The notes under the pieces were generated by a model, which worked only from the letters and a program-made list of their open reading frames with translations, was not told the origin of the DNA and searched no databases. This document shows, in pieces, positions 18,101 to 24,240 of a stretch of 25,274 nucleotides of DNA; the stretch's first letter is position 1; each line of letters opens with the position of its first letter. This DNA comes from Clostridia bacterium (GTDB lineage Bacteria > Bacillota > Clostridia > Christensenellales > Pumilibacteraceae), in NCBI GenBank assembly GCA_900762945.1, contig CAAFIN010000342.1:1-25274 (forward strand), in the 5' to 3' direction. Made by a program: the position numbers and the translations under genes.

Positions 18101-18761
18101 TATCGGAAAACGCGACTGCGGGAACGGTGAACTCGCCGCCCGCGACCGCGATATACTTCGTATCGTCCGAAACGGCGGTAACGCCCTCGGAAGTAACGTC
18201 CTTGGTAATCGTAACGCCGCCGATAATAACGTTCGCGCGGATAATATAAGTACCCGCGACCTCGAACGTAAGTTCGGCTTCGCCGTCCGTAAAGTTAATC
18301 GAGCGGAACTCCATATCGCCTACGGAAAACTCGGTGTTTACCTCGTAGGTTTCGCCGCTCGTTACCGTGACTGCGGGCTCAAGGATAGTTATCGTGCCGG
18401 CTATGAAAGCCTTGGGAAAATCTATGTCTACGCCTACTACTTCGACCGCTACGGTTTTAGTCGCCGTAACGCCGTCCTTTTCGGCTTTGAATTCAACGTT
18501 GTATACGCCCGGGGTTTGACTGTCGAAACCGCCGTCGTTATTTACCGTGACGATCAGCGCGTTGCCGCTCTCGTCCTTTGCCGTCGCTATACCCTCGAGC
18601 GTGCCGCCGGTAACGACGTACGCTTTGTCTCTCGCCGCGATAGTCACCGACGTTTCCGTCTTGCCGCCGTCCGGGGTACCGGGCTTTTCGCCGCAACCTA
18701 TCATGAGCGCAAGACTGAGCGCGAAAATAATCGCGATAGTCGTTATAAAAAACTTTTTCAT
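15156..18761 (-). CDS. Giant modular surface lipoprotein with three carbohydrate-binding-like modules and Ig-like domains
   Basis: The 1201-residue protein has a lipoprotein signal ending at Cys23 (LMIGC) and then no catalytic motif I can see. Ig-like beta domains fill about 40-278. Three related modules with a jelly-roll look follow at about 280-418, 608-756 and 942-1106. Each opens with DFE, has a WA(Y/H)DG motif followed by Ser and an aromatic-rich W(Y/A)GF or GM patch, and ends in an FYxDS-like strand. Pairs of Ig-like domains separate the modules, and a last Ig-like domain ends the protein. The module starts are 328 and 334 residues apart, so the protein looks like a triplicated unit. 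GAGGAG lies 9 bases before the ATG. It probably displays glycan-binding sites on the cell surface; adhesion or glycan capture is inference. Confidence 0.8.
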   Translation of the reverse strand: MKKFFITTIAIIFALSLALMIGCGEKPGTPDGGKTETSVTIAARDKAYVVTGGTLEGIATAKDESGNALIVTVNNDGGFDSQTPGVYNVEFKAEKDGVTATKTVAVEVVGVDIDFPKAFIAGTITILEPAVTVTSGETYEVNTEFSVGDMEFRSINFTDGEAELTFEVAGTYIIRANVIIGGVTITKDVTSEGVTAVSDDTKYIAVAGGEFTVPAVAFSDNVSGEPAISYRRSGDEEFTAATNGKFVCPEPGYYEVKYTVTAAGKTLDYIHEAYARKAGIVMDFEGVDGTHYGMADRQWSDNGGGAAMLEVSGDWAHDGRYSLKQTSNAFWAGMIYNRPLTLDAEVDTMVCYIYSKEEYTNTEFCIYTDETNYSIVNFTVKKGAHKYYLKFNKPFGVIREFRTHSVRSTFYIDSVEFGTYDVSNVLSLEAVTINGSALSNGDTLTLPVPAVTSSIYDETALSGGTMKLFASRDGEEEIEIEKNASGAFTMIAATGTYRFRYVFECEGSVAERVITANVAKYDLTATVPTAGVIGETVQISDVAGGEAGDEVTVSVTDPDGEKITAVKNGDKFEFTPGKIGYYEVYIKVQGDGKWGELTETLYVREPDMALDFEGVGEHRGYGASYTENPNLAGYVPVTDEWAYDGKYSTYFNVSTNSQWYGFKDINLSVPTGSNSVTFVIRAGSDYTKPVTWWVDTDNGDYYAEGFMIKAGVHSYTVKVSVSAAKTFGTIKQFAFNPNADDLNKPFYLDAVVFHPHTEFSAVITRPDLAFNTEYTFTRPEITSEYLTAEEIEAIEMIVEVEKDGVATTVQPSDGALKLTLTERGIYSVTITLKNKYAVHSAKFDYAFGTIAIDATLPAEFVTGSEYEFATPALTSEENIDGATVKISYAKKGSSAFTEMKKKLGKYVFNVNAAGEYVIRYEATKGDIKGSRDYEITVYQAGVFIDFEPDGRGGWVETYYDTPHFLPDLSEDWAYDGTHSLKVNFRSDAWYGFKYPEGLYSVPQGTDKISVWIKSDRTFANPSFLAFEAYDSAKEKYIWYYMDEFIIEEGVNLYEGRLRLYGNLETYVEFTPALAGSIRAFTFHTEGCTVDSPDFDSTVYFDSIRFSDTDTSNFNDLTILPAVKGQEYTLSYASPSGFIDENLVISYRKPGETEWITLYSADAYDGEDITCTFDFAGKVDIRIIAMCGELFATYRGTLTISE
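15444..17924 (-). repeat. Three-fold repeated module region in the 1201-residue lipoprotein
   Basis: The three DFE-to-FYxDS modules map to 17508-17924, 16494-16940 and 15444-15938. The sequence between them encodes pairs of Ig-like domains, giving a repeat unit of about one kilobase at the protein level. The copies are clearly related in motif order but diverged, so this is an old internal duplication and not a recent tandem repeat. Confidence 0.65.
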
Positions 18762-18807
18762 AATCGTTTCTCTCCTCTGCCGCTTTTATTTCGGGCATTC
18801 AGGGATA

Positions 18808-18824
18808 CGGTTTTTATAAAACCG
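18808..18824. other. Short AT-rich hairpin in leader
   Basis: CGGTTTT (18808-18814) and AAAACCG (18818-18824) form a 7-bp perfect stem with a 3-base loop, about 50 bases upstream of the 1201-residue lipoprotein start. In the mRNA it would sit in the 5' leader. Confidence 0.4.
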
Positions 18825-18873
18825 CAAAAATCAATCGATAGTTTCTTTTCTTTTAATAAAATCAAGGAATTGC

Positions 18874-18907
18874 CGCGGCGAGCGGCGTTTTTATCTCGCT
18901 CGCCGCG
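18874..18907. other. Strong GC-rich inverted repeat
   Basis: CGCGGCGAGCG (18874-18884) is perfectly complementary to CGCTCGCCGCG (18897-18907), with a 12-base loop containing a run of five T. On the minus strand no U-rich tail follows, so it is not a standard terminator. It could pause transcription, protect an mRNA end or act as a structured leader between two operon segments. Confidence 0.5.
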
Positions 18908-19103
18908 ATCAACCCTCGATACGGGGAATTTTAGCCCCCGCCGACGGTTTTTGCGGCAATCCGACGGATAATTATGCGGTAAACTCGCTCCGCGTGACTA
19001 TCCGTACGCGTTCGGTCGTTTGCCTGTAATTATCTCGCCGTCTTGCTCCCAAAAACTTGCCGTCGTTGTCTGAAATTCCCCTTGGAGTGAATAAGCGTGT
19101 TAA

Positions 19104-20723
19104 TTATTCAGCCATATAGCAGGTAAGGTCGTCCATATAGACCTTGTAGCCCGCGTCGGTGGTATTCGTTCCGTTAAGGTGAAGAACCGCCGTTTTGAGC
19201 GTATTGAACGATTTAGCGTAAGTGTAGGTGTACTTAGCCCAACCGCCCGTAAGGATCTGCCAGTGGTTTTCGTCGTCGACCGGATACATTCCGCCCGCGT
19301 CGGTATCAATCCACAGTTCGGCTTTGTTCACGAAAGCCGCGGTAGTAGTGCCGCCGTTGATATGTTCGCCGAGGTAGATATAAACGTCGATAGTGTTCGC
19401 GCTTAAACCGAGTTCGTGCGGCGTGTCCTTAAATCCGAGCCAGTTGCCCATTGCGTTAGAATACCACGTTACTCGCAAACTCTTGGTTCCGCTGAGCGCG
19501 ACTTCTTCGAGCACGTCGTTCTGAGCAGTATCGGTAACGTACATGGTGTAATCACCGCTCTCGAAGTCGACTACGTTAGCGCCGGTACGCGCGCAGTAGA
19601 TATAGTAAAAGTCACCGCCGAGATTGACTTCGCCCGCGGCAAACGCGTAAGTTACCTTTACGATATCGCCTGCAGCCATAGTGATCTTGCCGTCGGTGAC
19701 GGTGAGCGCCGCGCGGGTCGAATCGCGGAGTTCAGCATTGACGGTGTAGGTTACGCCCTGCGAAGTAACGGGGGTGCGGAGCGCGACCTCGCCCGCCGCG
19801 GTGACGGTCTGAAGCGTTCTGTCTGCAAGTTGAGCGTTGTATGCGGTGACGGTGGCGGTCACTTCTTCGGTGAGCGCTTCAGTGCCTTTCGCGGGGTCTG
19901 CCGCAACTACGGTCACTACGTATTTGACGGTATGCGCGCCTTCGGTAATGTCCGCGATCTTGTAGGATTCACTCGCTTCGTCCATTTCGATTTCGGCAAA
20001 ATCCGCTTCGCCCGTCTTGGAATAAACTTTGATCGTGCCGTCGATATTATCGGAAACAGTGGGCAAGCCCAGCGTTACGGTCTGTCCGACGATAGTCACG
20101 CTGTTGCCGGGCGCGGCGATCTCGTAAACGTTAAGCGTTACGGTTTCGCTGTAGTCGAACTTGTCTTTCTTGGCTACGTACTTGACCTCGTACTCGCCCG
20201 CGGCAAGATCGAGAACGTAAGCGCCGCCGGTCTTTTCGAGTTTCGTCCAGTCGGCAGCGTCCTTTTCCTTGTACGACACGGTGAGCGCCGCGTCCTTTAC
20301 GGACTCGCTGAACGCGGGCACCGCGATCGCGCCGCCCTTTTTAAGGTACGCGCCCATAGCGGGAAGCACGCCCTCGGCGACTTCGACCGTGCGGGTCTTG
20401 GTCGTTTCCTTCTCTTTCGAGTTCTTGGCGGAATAAGTGATCGTGTACTTGCCGACTACGTTCTTGTTGAAGCCGCCGTTGTTCGATACGGTCGCTCTGA
20501 GGTTCGCGTCGTACTCGTCGGATACGGTCACGCCGTCGAGAAGGTCGTAATTCGCGCCCTTGCCGATGATTACGCTATCGTACGCAAGCGTGATGGTCGG
20601 CGCGGAATATTCTTCCGTCTTACCGCCGTCGGGCTTCGGGTCGTCGCCGCAACCGACGACGAGCGCGAGGCTTGCGAAAATCATAACGATAGTCGTCACT
20701 AATGCTAAAATTTTCTTTCTCAT
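19104..20723 (-). CDS. Modular surface lipoprotein, four Ig-like domains plus one carbohydrate-binding-like module
   Basis: The 539-residue protein begins with a lipoprotein signal ending VVGC (Cys25) and a short charged linker. Ig-like domains fit at about 41-116, 117-200, 202-295 and 297-378. The second and third show the same YKEKDAADWTKLE to GEYEVKYV type pattern as domains in the two larger lipoproteins. The C-terminal module (about 384-537) opens with VVDFES, contains the aromatic patch NWLGFKD (427-433) and ends with YKVYMDDLTCY. It is a more distant copy of the modules in the neighbours. GGAGGAG lies 5 bases before the ATG. No enzyme motif is visible. It likely binds a glycan or anchors a surface assembly; the family is not one I can name. 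Confidence 0.8.
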   Translation of the reverse strand: MRKKILALVTTIVMIFASLALVVGCGDDPKPDGGKTEEYSAPTITLAYDSVIIGKGANYDLLDGVTVSDEYDANLRATVSNNGGFNKNVVGKYTITYSAKNSKEKETTKTRTVEVAEGVLPAMGAYLKKGGAIAVPAFSESVKDAALTVSYKEKDAADWTKLEKTGGAYVLDLAAGEYEVKYVAKKDKFDYSETVTLNVYEIAAPGNSVTIVGQTVTLGLPTVSDNIDGTIKVYSKTGEADFAEIEMDEASESYKIADITEGAHTVKYVVTVVAADPAKGTEALTEEVTATVTAYNAQLADRTLQTVTAAGEVALRTPVTSQGVTYTVNAELRDSTRAALTVTDGKITMAAGDIVKVTYAFAAGEVNLGGDFYYIYCARTGANVVDFESGDYTMYVTDTAQNDVLEEVALSGTKSLRVTWYSNAMGNWLGFKDTPHELGLSANTIDVYIYLGEHINGGTTTAAFVNKAELWIDTDAGGMYPVDDENHWQILTGGWAKYTYTYAKSFNTLKTAVLHLNGTNTTDAGYKVYMDDLTCYMAE

Positions 20724-21014
20724 TGTTTCTCCTCCCGGGAAAATTTTTTATGCTACGCCGCGCGGGTTTTTAGCGCCTGCCCGTACGGATCGTGCCGAAA
20801 ATTAAAGGATAATCAGTGGTTTATACGCCGGGGATTATTACGGTCGCGGAAAGCCGCTCCCTCATAATGACGGTTAAAAAGTAAAGATATTCGTTCTGTT
20901 TTTTTAAATTTGCCGTAACCTTTCCGTCATATTTCGTCATTCTGAAGGAGAACCGTTGTTCGACCGTGAGGATCTCCTTCACCAAACCACTATCCCAAAC
21001 CTTATCTTTTACCG
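20724..21014. other. 291-base gene-free leader between two lipoprotein genes
   Basis: No coding sequence is visible. The region holds an 11-bp imperfect inverted repeat just after the 984-residue lipoprotein stop (20944-20980). It also holds a second pair of arms, ATGACGG (20867-20873) and CCGTCAT (20924-20930), plus AT-rich patches and the GGAGGAG site of the next gene. No confident promoter or classical terminator was found. It may be a structured mRNA segment that adjusts expression of the downstream gene. Confidence 0.45.
20944..20980. other. Inverted repeat after the 984-residue lipoprotein gene
   Basis: GAAGGAGAACC (20944-20954) pairs with GGATCTCCTTC (20970-20980) with one mismatch and a 15-base loop. 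It starts about 35 bases beyond the stop codon on the minus strand. No U-run follows directly, so full termination is doubtful; partial termination or mRNA 3'-end protection is possible. One arm also contains an AAGGAG-like sequence on the minus strand. Confidence 0.45.
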
Positions 21015-23969
21015 CTACGCTTCCACGATCGCGTTTTGGTCGACGTGGACGAAAGCGATCGAATCAAAGTAGTAGGTTTTGGCCGGATCGTAAGGAATAT
21101 TGAAGATCAGCGAGCGGACGGAAGTGAACGTTTGTTTTTCCGCGCTTGCGCCGGTCGTCCAGTTCTCGTCCTGATACGCGACCTCGACGAAGTACTCGTG
21201 TACGCCCGCGACGATGTCAACCTCTTCCGAGAACAACCAGCCCTTGTCGGTCATAACAGAGAACTTCGCGCCGCGGGTGGGCTGAGAAGCGTTGATAACG
21301 ACCTTAAAGCCGTTCACACCCTCTTCGACCGGAACGTTCTTGTCCGGTTCGTACACGTTGCCTTTGATCCAGAAGCCGCCCCAGCCGATATGGGTCGCGA
21401 TATATTTCAGCGAATAGTCGCCGTCGTAACTCCACTCGTCGCTGACGTGAGTTTCGAGATAAACTTTCTGGTCGGGCGTATAGTTCGGGTCGTTGTACTT
21501 GCGGAACTCGCGCATATAGTCGGCGTAGAAACCGAAGTGTTTGCCGCTAAGCGAGCGCTCGAAGTCCGCAACCACGCCTTTGCCGTGCACGAACTGGCGG
21601 TAAACGCGTTCCACGGTCACGCCGTCGTACTCGACTACGTACTTGAATCGGTAGAAACCGGTGTCGCTCGTTCTGAACGCGCTACCCGCGAGTTCCGTCC
21701 AATTGACGTAGCCGTCCTTTTTATAATAGGTCTTAAGCGTTGCGCCCTTGAGTTGCTCGGCGTTGTACACGTTAGACGTAACGTTTATATCGGTGAGCGG
21801 ATAGTCGGTGTCCGAGTACAGCGTGGGGATATCCGCGGCGAAACTGAGCAGGTTATACTCGGCGTTCAGCGCGAAAGTCGCTACATGTTCCGCGCCCAGA
21901 ATATCCGTGACGGCGAACACGAGCGTGTATTTGCCGCTCTCAAGCGCCTTGCTCTCGCCTATCGCGAGCGCGGTGTCGGCGGTAATGCCGTAACCGCTAA
22001 GCGCCTTGATTTCCTCCAAAGTTTTCTCGCCCGCGATAACGCCGGACTTGACGGAAACCGCGTACTTGCCGCCGTTTTTCAGCACTTCGGGCATAGTGAA
22101 GTCGTCGCCGTAGCTTACGCCGTAAGTCATCGGGTCGACAAACAGTTCGTCAATCGTGAACGCGGTCTTTTGGACGTAGCCGATCTCGTCGATATACACG
22201 GTAGCCGCGTAGTCCTCTTCGAGCGCTACGGTGAATTCCTCCAGTCCCGCGAGGTCGAACGTAAAGCCGTTTTCTATACCTGCGTACCACTCGATACGAT
22301 TCCAACCGGGTACGAGCGAGTACACGCCCGAGGTGAACGCCGTGCCGCCGAACTTGCCGCCGATACGGATATCGGAGTACGAATCGGAGTACGCGTAAGT
22401 AACGATCGCGTTCGCCGCGCCGCTCGCTTTGAGTTCGCCGAACGCTTCGCCGACGTAGCCGCGCGCGGGAATATCGTAACGCGCGGACTTCGCTCCCTTG
22501 AGAACATAAGCCGCGTCGGTATTCGCTTTACTGCCGCCGCCGTAAGTCGCGGTCTTGGTAATATCGGTTTCGAAGTCGATAACGGAAGTATAATCTATCG
22601 CGGGCTTGCCGACGGGCGAAACCGCGGTAGCCGACAGCGTAATCGCCTTGAAGCCGAACTTGTACGCCCCTTTGGTGACGGCGGTAAGTCTTATCGCATC
22701 GACGGCGGTAAGATCCAGTCCGTACTTTGTGATATCGACGGTGAAGAAGTTCGTCACCGCAGCCGCGGGCTGAAGTCCGGTAGAGTTCGCGGGCGTAAAG
22801 CCGAAGTCGCAGATATCGACGAACTTGCCGTTCTGTCCGACGCCCAGTCTTAAAACCGGGGCGTTCGCTTTGTAGTTGTTGACGGCGATATTGAGCGTTT
22901 TGTAGTCCGACCAGTCGGAGTTTATACTCGCGCGGGTAATCGAGCCGCCGCCAACGCCGTAGACGATCGTTTCGCCGTCGCCCGCGTACTTTTCGTTATC
23001 CGCTGTCTGCCAGAACGCGCCCTCCGCGTCGGAATTAAAGTCCGCGACCGTGCCGCGAGCGATAACGTTGACTATCGCCGTGACGGGCTTTGACGTATTG
23101 CCGCTGTCGTCGGTGGCGAGATAGGTTATTTCGTACTCGCCGATCTCGTCGGGCGCAAAACTCATATCCGCGACCGGAACGTTCGTACCGTTCTTTTTCG
23201 CGGTGACGGCGAGGTCGTAGCCGCCGATCTCGTACACTTCGGGAGTCGGTACCGCCACGGTATCGGCAATCCACGCGAACGAGGGTTTCATATTCTTTAT
23301 AACGGGCGCGGCAGTGTCCACGGTCGTTATTTTATAATCTGTTTCGGTGACGTTGCCGCTTCTGTCGGAAACTTCGAGCGTGACGGTATAGTCGCCGATA
23401 TTCTCGAAGAAGAAGCCGCCGCCGATCCCGGTGAAGTTCGAGCCGCCGTACGCGATCGATTTTACCGAAATCTTAATGTGCGACATATCGTCGTAGTTGT
23501 CCGTAGCCTCCAGTTCTTTAGCGTCGTCGGAAAATCCGTCGTAGTAGCCGATCTCCACGCCGGTTTTGTCCGCGATCTTTTTGGTAACCACGGGCGCTAC
23601 GCCGTCGCGCGCTGTGACGGTGAACGAAACTTCTTTCGTCACGCCGTTTTTCTCGAACGTTATCTTATAAGTATAGACGCCGAGCGTAGTCGCCGTGAAC
23701 GACATATCCTCGCCGAGCGCCACGGTCTTGCCGTCCTTGTCGGTGAGTTCGATCTTCTTTATCTTCGCTCCGTTTCTGACCTCGACGGCGGGAGTAAACT
23801 TTTCGCCCGCTTCTATCGTCGAATCGGTCTGCACGGTGTAGTCGGTATCGGCAAGCGGCGATTTATCCGGCTCGGGCTTTTTGCCGTCGCACCCCGCGAG
23901 CGCGAACGCCGCTATGAGCGCCGCCAGTACCGCGACTATCAAGGTAATTAACTTGGAACGCTTTTTCAT
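21015..23969 (-). CDS. Large modular surface lipoprotein, first gene of the AraC-divergent operon
   Basis: The 984-residue protein has a perfect lipobox LAGC (Cys27). Ig-like or cadherin-like domains lie at about 46-121, 122-218 and 219-304, with the linker DTAAPVIKN typical of such repeats. Three modules follow: about 306-447 (opens VADFNS), 464-598 (opens VIDFET, ends VYIDEIGYV) and, after two further Ig-like domains (600-795), 799-976 (opens VADFER). The last has EWSYDG, WGGFWIKG and YYFDSIAF and is closest to the three modules of the 1201-residue lipoprotein. No catalytic motif is visible. GAGGTG lies 5 bases before the ATG and a good promoter sits about 50 bases upstream, so it is the first gene under likely AraC control. 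Surface glycan binding is inferred from module layout and from the transporter and hydrolase genes downstream. Confidence 0.82.
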   Translation of the reverse strand: MKKRSKLITLIVAVLAALIAAFALAGCDGKKPEPDKSPLADTDYTVQTDSTIEAGEKFTPAVEVRNGAKIKKIELTDKDGKTVALGEDMSFTATTLGVYTYKITFEKNGVTKEVSFTVTARDGVAPVVTKKIADKTGVEIGYYDGFSDDAKELEATDNYDDMSHIKISVKSIAYGGSNFTGIGGGFFFENIGDYTVTLEVSDRSGNVTETDYKITTVDTAAPVIKNMKPSFAWIADTVAVPTPEVYEIGGYDLAVTAKKNGTNVPVADMSFAPDEIGEYEITYLATDDSGNTSKPVTAIVNVIARGTVADFNSDAEGAFWQTADNEKYAGDGETIVYGVGGGSITRASINSDWSDYKTLNIAVNNYKANAPVLRLGVGQNGKFVDICDFGFTPANSTGLQPAAAVTNFFTVDITKYGLDLTAVDAIRLTAVTKGAYKFGFKAITLSATAVSPVGKPAIDYTSVIDFETDITKTATYGGGSKANTDAAYVLKGAKSARYDIPARGYVGEAFGELKASGAANAIVTYAYSDSYSDIRIGGKFGGTAFTSGVYSLVPGWNRIEWYAGIENGFTFDLAGLEEFTVALEEDYAATVYIDEIGYVQKTAFTIDELFVDPMTYGVSYGDDFTMPEVLKNGGKYAVSVKSGVIAGEKTLEEIKALSGYGITADTALAIGESKALESGKYTLVFAVTDILGAEHVATFALNAEYNLLSFAADIPTLYSDTDYPLTDINVTSNVYNAEQLKGATLKTYYKKDGYVNWTELAGSAFRTSDTGFYRFKYVVEYDGVTVERVYRQFVHGKGVVADFERSLSGKHFGFYADYMREFRKYNDPNYTPDQKVYLETHVSDEWSYDGDYSLKYIATHIGWGGFWIKGNVYEPDKNVPVEEGVNGFKVVINASQPTRGAKFSVMTDKGWLFSEEVDIVAGVHEYFVEVAYQDENWTTGASAEKQTFTSVRSLIFNIPYDPAKTYYFDSIAFVHVDQNAIVEA

Positions 23970-24020
23970 CTTTTCACCTCATGAAACGGTTTTAAACGCT
24001 ATTTTCGATTCTATACCGAT

Positions 24021-24049
24021 ATAATAAACCATCGCGCGCACAAAAACAA
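24021..24049 (-). promoter_or_regulatory. Promoter of the lipoprotein operon
   Basis: On the minus strand TTGTTT (24049-24044) and TATTAT (24026-24021) are 17 bases apart. Transcription would start near 24014, giving a 5' leader of about 45 bases before the 984-residue lipoprotein. The -35 box is weak at its end, as expected for an activator-dependent promoter. Confidence 0.6.
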
Positions 24050-24050
24050 T

Positions 24051-24081
24051 ATATAATGTTAGCCTGACTTTATGTAATGTT
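24051..24081 (-). promoter_or_regulatory. Candidate AraC-family operator, two direct half-sites 21 bp apart
   Basis: On the minus strand AACATTACAT (24081-24072) and AACATTATAT (24060-24051) match at 9 of 10 positions and begin exactly 21 bases apart, two helical turns. The promoter-proximal copy ends one base before the -35 box. AraC-family activators typically bind such direct repeats next to the -35 element, so this is a good candidate site for the divergent regulator. Binding itself is inferred. Confidence 0.55.
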
Positions 24082-24131
24082 CACTTTACTATCGTTCCCA
24101 TTACCGAAGGCTTATATGATTTTACAAACGA

Positions 24132-24188
24132 TTTTTTTATGTTTTTACCCAAATTTTACCGATTTTTTTCGTTTTTCCTTGTGTTTTT
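24132..24188. other. Phased T-tracts, probable intrinsic DNA bend
   Basis: T-runs of 4 to 7 bases start at 24132, 24142, 24154, 24163, 24172 and 24184. The five steps are 10, 12, 9, 9 and 12 bases, a mean of 10.4, which equals the helical repeat. Such phased tracts curve DNA. The curve would lie between the operator repeat and the AraC gene promoter. Confidence 0.6.
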
Positions 24189-24207
24189 ACTTTAATTAGT
24201 GTATAAT
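24179..24207 (+). promoter_or_regulatory. Promoter of the AraC-family regulator gene
   Basis: TTGTGT (24179-24184) and a perfect TATAAT (24202-24207) are separated by 17 bases. The predicted start of transcription is near 24214, leaving a leader of about 27 bases with GGAGGT before the ATG at 24241. Confidence 0.65.
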
Positions 24208-24240
24208 AACCGTAATAACTTCTTCGCGGAGGTAAGGAAA

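Larger units (their letters stand above)
18762..19103. other. 342-base gene-free leader between two lipoprotein genes
   Basis: I see no gene here. It holds a perfect 11-bp inverted repeat (18874-18884 with 18897-18907) and a smaller one (18808-18824). An AT-rich stretch lies at about 18808-18870, and the GAGGAG ribosome binding site of the 1201-residue lipoprotein lies just before its start. No clear -35/-10 pair with good spacing was found, and no T-run follows the hairpins. It may be a structured 5' leader or a processing region in the operon mRNA. No known riboswitch class was recognised. Confidence 0.5.
23970..24240. promoter_or_regulatory. Divergent control region between AraC regulator and lipoprotein operon
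   Basis: This AT-rich 271-base region separates the two divergent genes. It holds a minus-strand promoter (24021-24049), a 21-bp-spaced direct repeat beside it (24051-24081), phased T-tracts (24132-24188) and a plus-strand promoter (24179-24207). The arrangement is that of an AraC-family regulator controlling a divergent operon and perhaps itself. Confidence 0.7.

Noticed and set aside
18874..18907. Rho-independent terminator after the 539-residue lipoprotein gene
   Set aside because: The stem is strong, but no U-run follows on the minus strand and the distance from the stop codon is about 200 bases, so it is reported only as an inverted repeat.
16494..18971. 825-codon open frame on the plus strand
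   Set aside because: It lies opposite the 1201-residue lipoprotein, which has a clear signal peptide, ribosome binding site and domain structure. The opposite frame is rich in Arg, Val and Phe with no recognisable domain, as expected for an antisense shadow of GC-biased codons.
24199..24240. GTG start at 24199 for the AraC-family gene
   Set aside because: It would place the TATAAT box within the coding region, while the ATG at 24241 follows GGAGGT at the normal distance.
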